A DNA stretch of 64,000 nucleotides from Rallus limicola (taxonomy: Eukaryota; Chordata; Aves; Gruiformes; Rallidae): assembly GCA_022605955.1 (NCBI GenBank), contig JAKCOZ010000001.1, forward strand, positions 103,696,211-103,760,210, given 5' to 3'. Position numbers and translations under genes: made by a program. A model generated the notes under the pieces. It had not been told where the DNA came from, did not search any database, and was given only the letters and a program-made list of their open reading frames with translations. The stretch's first letter is position 1. Each line of letters starts with the position of its first letter. Shown here one piece after another: positions 50,901 to 59,900 of the stretch.

Positions 50901-53900
50901 CTGCCTCAACTGACCTTCAACCCAGCATAAAGTGATATTTTACAGCAGCTGAGTCCAGAGACAAATTCCTTTAATCTTTCCCCTCTCCTCCCCTCAACAC
51001 CACAAGTTTTTTCTACTGTGCCACTTCTGGGGCTGGAAGGGTGGTTTCTGAGCATGCACCCCTACCCTCATCCTGGACACAAACAGGACAGTCAATGTCC
51101 CACCAGGGATTACACCTTCTATTCCACTGCATTTATTCTTCAGGTAATGCAGAAAAACATAATGAAAAATCAATGGATGCAGCAACACAGGAAATCCCTG
51201 CTTTTTAAAACACAAGACTCAACAAACTATATTAACATCATTTTTGGTTGTATTGTTAGCATGGAGAGCTGTGGAAAGTGGAAGAGGGACTATTCACCAG
51301 TGACTGTAGAGTTCACCAGTGACTGTAGAGATAGGACAAGGGACAATGGCTTTAGGGTAGGTTTAGGATAGACATTACGAACTCTTTACTATGAGGGTGG
51401 TGAGGCACTGGTACAGGCTGCCCAGAGAGAAAAGACCCATTCCTGGAAGTGTTCAAGGCCAGGCTGGATGGGGCTTTGGGCAACCTGGGCTAGTGAGGGT
51501 GTCCCTGCCCATGGCAGAGGAGTTGGTAGCCCAACAGCACCCTATCTATCCTATAGTGCTGTCAGGAGCCAGTGGTCCAACAACCATCCCCTCCTATCCA
51601 CTGCTAGACTGAAACCTGGATGTTTTACAATGATGAACAGTGATTAAGCACATCAGATGCAGCACCATTTCTATGTTAGTCCCATGCTGGCTCTCTTGTT
51701 ACTTGCTATTTTTCAATTAGACGTTTCAATTTAGGTAAGACACATATATTTGTCTATAAGGAGTATTTGGCTAGATAGCAATGCTGTGAGTAAAAAGGCC
51801 ACAGTGATGATAACACACATCTGTTATACTGATACATTTCAGCTACACACTGAATGGCTTGGCCAAAAAGGCTGTAATAGCATGGATGGTCTTTTTAATT
51901 CAGATTAAATGGCAAGCTGCTTTAAAGTGAAGAGATACTGAAAAAACCCAAACCCTGATTACACACATCTAGTATACTTGCTTGTATTTATACCGGAATG
52001 AAATATGTTTCATGGTACAGAAATGACAGCCCATAAAAAACATGTTTTCTAAATGAATAAGAAAAATTCTGCTGGCCTTTCACTGCAATTGAAGAGTCAC
52101 TGCTCTTCTTTCAAGGGGTTTTATGTTAACGCACAATGTTGATTCATTAATGCATCCCAGGTATGGTTCTCTACATGAAGACTGAGGACAGAGATCCGGG
52201 TCCGGGCTCCTCAGTACCCAGCTTTCAGGTGGTGGTCTTGAAAGCTTTCAGCCATCATTACCAAAAAAAAAAAAAAAAAAAAAAAAAAAAGCCAGTTTTC
52301 CTGACTCTACAAGATTTCCACTTTGTTGAGTTTGGAAATAATTTGGGAAAACTGGAATCCAGAAATCTGGAAATAAATTCAGAATATATTTCACTTACTG
52401 GGATGGAGCTAAATCAGACATCAAATGAAATCAAAAGACCATAAAAGGTAGTTCATAGCTGAGCTTCTGGAAGACTTGCCTCTCTTCTGAAAAGATATGG
52501 TTTACCTTCTAAAAAGATGTGCCTGTGAGGGTTGTTTGGCGACAAAAAATGTATTTGAAGAAGTGTTTTTTCTCTATAAGAAGTCGGGTTTTCTGAGCCT
52601 TGCCCAGATTGGATCAACCTGGACCATCAGCTTTCCGGTCTTGTATAAATATGTGAAAAAATTGTTAAAAACCTTAAGCTATCCATTGAAAAATAAGAGA
52701 AAAAATGTGCCGTGTATCATAACTTGTTTGGAGTAGTCTGTGTTTTTTCACCACAATTAATTACCCATTATAAACTGTGTGAAATACATCTTACAGCTGT
52801 TTCTCACCCCAAGCCAAGGCAAATAATGTTTGTTTGGGGGAGTTTGGGTTTTGCTTTTAAGCTACCACTTCTCCTTTTCCTGTATATTAAAACACCACTT
52901 AATCTGTTTCCTGCAGTCTAAACACTTCTACCCAGTAGACAGCAATCTTTCACTCACGCCTTAATGAGCAGTCACACAGTACATGTGCTCAGGGTGTTTC
53001 TAATGTCTTCAGCTGCCAAAGCCAACGCTGACTTTAGCAGGTTTATCTGCCGGTTGCTAAACGGAGGCAATCAGTTCGATAACACCGCATGTTCCTGCCT
53101 TTCCATACCTCCCAGTTACCGCCCCATTTCTGTCAGGCTCATGACATCATTTTATTTTTCCCCTGTAAATCTTTATTTAGCTCTGTGAGGAGCTCTGAGG
53201 ACAATGCGCTCGTTTCCTTCTGCTGCACCTGAACGCTCCCCGGCCGCTATCATTTGCCAGGGATGAGATGAGAGCACGTGGGCTTCGCTCGACACTGAGG
53301 AATTAAAAAGGGAAATCCAAAAAAATCCAAAAGGGAAAAGGGGGTCAAATCCATGCGGCCACCAGCACAGATGGAGGTCCCAAGTTGCCTCAGCAGTGTA
53401 ATATCCGTGACATTATGACTAATGCCCATTAAATAACCCCTACTTATGGCTCCAACTAACAAAGTAAAAGGAAGTCTTTATATCACTGAAGCAAAGGTGC
53501 TGGGGCTCAAAGGCCTGGAGAATCACGTAAAGCTTAAGCTCCAGGCCAACACTTGGCTAAAATTTTCCACCACTGCTGCTTCAAATTTGCAGGGCTGCTG
53601 TCGCTCAAGATTTTAATGAGACTTCCACGATATCTGGTACTGCTCTTAAAGCCTGCTTCTTGGTGCAAGATTAGTTTGGTAGTTGTTTGGTTTTTTTTAA
53701 TGCAGTGGAAATAATACGCCTAGTGAAGCTCTGTCAGCTGTGGTGCAAAGCTCGGGAGGGCACATCTGACTAACGCAAACAGCATCACACAAATCAGAAC
53801 ATGATGCATCTCGATACCTTAATTCCTAAGCAAGGAAAGGCCAATACTGAATTTAGTCCTCGCAGTGGCAGCAAGGGGGCAGTGCTGGCCAGGGCAAGCA

Positions 53901-56900
53901 CATTGCACACTGTGGGCCAGAAGCAAGAGCAGGCTCTGGCGGTTGAAAGCTTTGGTTTCTAATTCCAACCAAGGTGCCTCAGTCTCTTAAGCGGGTTGCT
54001 TTACACCTACCAGCGCCCCACACAACGCTTTGCTATGAGGCAGAGATCAGCAGGGACTGCTGCAGCCAGCCAAGTGCCAAGGACCAAGGAGCTCAGCCCA
54101 GCATCCTTTCCTGCCCGCCCAACACTGTCCCTCCCTGCAAAAGGTGCATCGTGTGCTTCCATCTTCCTTTCACTGATGAAACTTGGTGATACTGGAAATC
54201 AAACACAGCGATTGCTTTCTCACTATGTTTAACCCCACGTCAGAGAGAAATAAGGACTGACTCTGAGCTGAAACCATGGAAGAAATATGGACCAGGCAGA
54301 ATGTGACTACCCTGGCCAAATCCCAGCCAAGACAGTTGGACGTCTGGGCTCCTGCAAGAAGTGCTGCAGACTCTTTGGTGGCCAAGTCCTTTCAGTGACA
54401 TATCACAGAATCATAGGATCATAGGGATTGGAAGGGACCTCAAGAGATCATCAGATCCAAGCCCCCTGCCAGATCATACAGGGAGGCGTCCAGACAGGTC
54501 TTGAATATCTCCAGAGAAGGAGACTCCACCACCCCTCTGGGCAGCCTGTCCCAGGGCTCTGTCACCCTCACTGTGTAAAAGTTCTTCCACATGTTGGTGC
54601 AGAACTTCCTGTGCTCCAACTTGAGGCCATTGCCCCTTGTCCTGTCCCCACAGACCACTGAAAAGGGGCTGGCCATTTCCCTTTGTCTCCCCCACTTAAG
54701 ATATTTATAAACATTAATCAGATCCCCTCTAAGTCTTCTTTTCTCAAGGCTGAACAGCCCCAGTTCACATTTGACTGTTGTCTTAAATGAAGAGGGTATC
54801 GCTTTCTTTGACAGTTCAACAGCAACTTCCTAAACCAGAAAGCGCCACTTCTAAATGCTGCTGGCGAACGGCCCCATTATGACAACAGAGTACCTTTCAA
54901 AAGAGAATCTGTCATAAACCTAACAATTTTAATACAAATTGTTAGGGAAATCTCTCTCAGATTAAATTTTTATTTGACACAAAACGTCACCTATAATTCT
55001 ACAATAAAAAAGGTAAGGATTCATTTTTCTTCTCCTTATTTAGAATAATTCCATCTAGCTTAGGAACATAAAATAAGGGAACACCCCTTTACAGTGGGGT
55101 ATTGTGTCCCAATGGGAATACCCACAGAGCTGATAACTTCTCCAAAGACCTATAAAACCCAGCTGCAACTATCACAGTTACAGTCCATTGCATGACCAGA
55201 GAGCAGCATAGGAACAAGCCAGGGAACTCCACCTTTCCTGGAGAGCTACAGAGCAAACCCCATAAATCTCTTTTGCTTTCAAAAGACCTCTATTGCTTCC
55301 CTTTCCATTTCAAGTAGGTAATAAATTGCACAAGTATAGAAAAATCTATACTTAATGTCACTGAATTAATTTGCTTTTCTTGAGAAAAACACAGATTCAA
55401 TGAAACCTTCCCAGTGCCAACCGTACCACAGGCACTTTTCACCATCCCCAGGTCAGGAGCCTAGTCAAACCCTCATAACACACTTGAGTGGCCCCTCTGG
55501 AATAAACAGGAGTTTTCATAGACCTTAAAAATGAAGCGTGTGCTCAGGGACCTCTGAAACCAGGGACACTGCCATCCAAAAAACCAACCTCTGCCTTCTG
55601 TGAGTGCAGTGCTGCAGCCTCAGGCTGGCAGAGCTGGCAGAGGCAGCGCAACACAGCAAGACAGATTAGAAATGGGCAAGTAAAGGGCACAGGCACGCTG
55701 ACCGCAGCTAAACGGGAAGGGTCAGAAACCCAAAGCCCCAGCACAAAAAGCTAACGTGGTAATAGCCAGGCTGCTCCTTTCATCAGCAGCTCGGGCAGGT
55801 CCTGGGAGAAGCCAGGAGTGAGACCTCTGAACGTGGTTCTGGCTGAAGCAGCATCCTTGAGCTTTTGGCTTTTAAGCTCTTAGAAAACATATTTCGGGAA
55901 GAACGGTTCTGCATGTCTCTGATTATGTGTGAGATCCTTATACTGCTGCTGCTGTGAATGCCCCTGGAATTGAAAAATTGGTAGCAATATTTTTTTAACG
56001 TGCTACAAAAGGTATGAAATTAGTTGTCTGCCTCAGGAAAATAACCCTGAAGAAATTAAGGTTACCGTTAGTCTCAGCTTGTTCTGAAATCCAAATTACT
56101 TAGCCTGAGGGGACCTGTGACAGGACGAGGATGGAATGAAAAATAATGTCCATTCATATAGAGCAAGTTGATTTCGGTTTATACCACAGTCTTTAGAGTG
56201 TGTGTTGACTTCAGCCTCTGGTTCTCCTGCTTTCAGAATGACAAAATAATAAGGTTCCTTACAAATATCTCCCCGCTTCATAACTAGAAGATTAATATAC
56301 CCATTCAAAACAGGAATGTACTTTCTTTCTTTATCATTTATACATTCTGCACAGTGATTTATATGGCTCTCTGTTATTCCTGCAGATTTATCCCTCCTGC
56401 TAGAGGTCTCCAAAACACAGGAGTGTGCAAAGTCTAAGCCTCAGAGTGAAAAAAAGGTACTGAATTGTGGGGAGACCACAAACAAATACTGATGCTGCTC
56501 CCTGGTCCCACCTCCAAATCCCACATCCCCTTCTAATAACAAAAGATTTCCTTTATCATTTTGGGGCTGCATTTCCATCTTTCAGGCTCTTGTTCCTTGG
56601 ATTGAGTGGAGCAGGCTGGGGAGACAAAACACTCCTCATGGGGAAGGGAGACAGCTCTCACTGATCCTTTTAGGCAATAAGGAAAGCATGCTGCGAGGCT
56701 CCAGACAGAATGAGAGCTAGTCCTCCTCAACCCGATTTATGCAGACTGCATTAGCAGGAGAGAAGACTGAAAGCTGGGAAAAAAGGCAAAAAAAAAAAAA
56801 AAAAGATGAAAGGAACAAAAGTGGCTCTGCAGTCCTGATGCAGCGCAAATTCCTAGGGGAAAGTATGTATCATACCCAAGATGATATTTTTCACATCAAT

Positions 56901-59900
56901 TAGAGCTATAAAACCCAAGGTCATTTCAAGAATAACCTGTTAAGTAAACACAATGAAGTAACTGCTGCCACGGAGCTGATTTGCAGCTCTAGCCCCAACC
57001 TTGGCATATACAAGGCAGTTCCAGATAATGAAACAGCTATAAGAGAGGTCATATTTAACAGGAGCACTGGCAGTCACTGCAGGGAGGTCAGGTCCCAGAA
57101 ACACAGCCCCACTTTGCTCCTGGAAGACCTCTCACAGAGTAATTAGGCATTAGGAAAGCTTCCTTAAAAAAATAAAGTTATAACATGGCATTTTTCTGTC
57201 GAAAGCACATGATGTGATTTGCCTTGCACAGAAACTTTACCCTTTGCTGCCTTCACAGCTGATGAAGAATTGCCAGTGAAGAAGATAATGATAGGACATC
57301 AGCGTGATCGGTCAACCAGACCCTGAATTTCTGGAGAATGGATGTGCCTGCAGGTGATTTATACCTGCTGGTATTCTGGCCCAGCAGTGTTTCACCCCTC
57401 TGCTGAAAGGGGGGGGGGGCTATACTACTACAGGACCGAAGGTAAAAATCTGCATGCTCTAAGTAAAGCACATAACAGAAATCAGTGAGCTGATTTGCCT
57501 GGTGAGCCAAACTGCCAGTAATCAACAAGGACACAGATAAATGGGTCAGCGGGTATTTCATACTTGGCTGCTTTCTACAGGGAGCTGCGGAGCCGAGACC
57601 AAAAATCTAAGATACATCCACAGTCTCCCAAATAAAAGCACACACTCCTCTTTAAAATTTCTTGTGAATCTCATTTTAGATAACAAATTTCTGAAAAAGC
57701 AGAGGGCCAGAAGAAAGGCTTCAGTTAAACATTATGTTCTACAAACACCTAAATAGAGAGAAACCGATGGGGAAGATTGAAACACCTGCCTCCCAACCGC
57801 ACACTTGGATGCAGATCCTTGCCTTTGCTCCCAGCCCAGGCTGTTACTCCAAATTATCACATCAGCATTGTTTAGCTTTAAACACCATCTTAACATTGCT
57901 CTTCAGAGGCATGTTTCATATGTCAGCTACAGGCATTTTCATGAGCTGCCAGACACCTGCTCATCTGCTGATGAGCTTCTGTGTTGCTTCTATCGGCTAA
58001 AGAAGTGTTCCTCCCTCTTTCAGGAGTGATGAAGGCGATTCCCACCTCAATGTTTGCTGCATTTTGAAGGAAAGCTAATGTCCAGAGAGCGCTAGCTTCT
58101 GTGCTACCTGTCTGGTGAAATAAAGAGTGAAGGATCTGACAACAGGACACCAGAAGTCACGAGCAGCTGTGCCGAGAGAAATCTGAAGGGAAAAGGACAC
58201 CCTGAAGCTTAGTCCCAGTCCTGGGGAGCTACTTAAGAAGCAGGTGCTTTGGCCCAGCAGACAGTTCACATGCTCACCGCAGGACATGGAGAAAAACAGG
58301 CAGCCGTTCCACACCACTGCAATAACCACAAAAACCTGCTCAGGAGAGGCTTACAAAGGAGGGCAGACAGGACTCAAGGTGGGAGCAGCACAAAGGAAGT
58401 TGTGCCTGCAAAGCAGCAGAGGTGGGAGGTCTGATTGTGCCGTGACATGTCCATCAGCCACGACCCGTGTCTTCATTTCACATGGTGCATATGGTGCCGT
58501 CAGTGGACAATGTTAAAAGGCAAATGCCTCTGCAGACACATTTGGCAAACTGTGCACCATCTCACCCTCAGTGAGGAAAAGGACCCCTCGGAGGCACTCA
58601 AAACAATGATGCAGAGAAACTGCTTGTGGAAGCCACTGCTGAGGCCTGTGTTAGGCGATGCAGCAGCTCTGCCTTAGAAATCACTATGCTGCATAAATAC
58701 AAAGGTCCCAGTCACCAATCCCTTGCACCAATTCTTTGCACTCGCTTCAGTGACAATCTGGGGTACAAGCAAGGACTTAGCACATGGGGTCTAAGTGAAA
58801 AAGCACAGGCAAGGACAAGAGGATGGAGCCCGTGAAGAGATGGTGTTAGGTAGGAAATGGAGGCACCTTGTGGCCAGCCATAAAAATGTTCAAGATGAGC
58901 TCGGTTTTTCAGCACAAAAGCCTAACTGGGAGAAGTTCTGTGAAAATTAAAAGGGGAAAATGTCCTTCTGGAAATGTTTAATTTTAACTGCCTTGCGGGG
59001 TTTAACATATATCTTATATGTGGTTGCTTTTATCAGTCCCCTCAGGGATATCTGCATAGAGCTGTTTTTAAGCTTTCGTGTTGATGCTATTCCACTTGCT
59101 ATAAGCATCACACTCCCCAAAAGTCAGACCAGCTTTTCCTTTCCCCACTACGTGTTCCCATCACCTGAACAATGACATTTTTGCTAGATCACTTGCAGTA
59201 ACTATGTTAAACAAAAACAGAGCAGCATCCAGAAGCATTGAAAGGCATGCTGCACCTCCCTGACCCTTTGCAGGCAGAGACGAGTCAGCTCGATCCTGAG
59301 CCCAAGCAAACTTATCTTTCACTGTGGCTCTTCTGCTCCAGCTCAGCATCATGGTAATGTACTCACACTGCTCTTGGGTTAGCTCCAGTCTGCCCCCAGA
59401 CTCAACCCAACAGCCTGTACACCCGAGTAGCAGCAATCAGACAGGCATGTCCTGGGAGAAGGCAGACTTTAACCCTGAGTGAAGTGCATTAACAGGTCTC
59501 TTTCTACTCCAGATTCTGATTCCAAATAGACCAAACAGGACTGATTCACATTTGTCAAACATATTATTTTGACATTTCTGAAACCTTTATTTTGGGGAGA
59601 AAACAAAGTATCTTGCCATATTCAGGCACCATTTACTTTTGACTGGAAGACAAAATTTACCTCAGCTCAGAATAGTTTTGATTCTCTAGAAATTGCTTCT
59701 GTTTGGCTAGTCTGTTCATTTTTCCTGTATTTTAAATTATTCAAAAAAACCCAAAGCCACCGGGTATGTCCAGCAACCTCTTCTGTTTTCAAGTACAGGG
59801 AGCATTTAGAAGCTGGAAAGTTAGAGCTGACTAAGCAGGCAAGTATGAGGAGACATGGTGCAGGAGCTTTCCTGCCATCCCAGTGCAATTCCAGCTTACA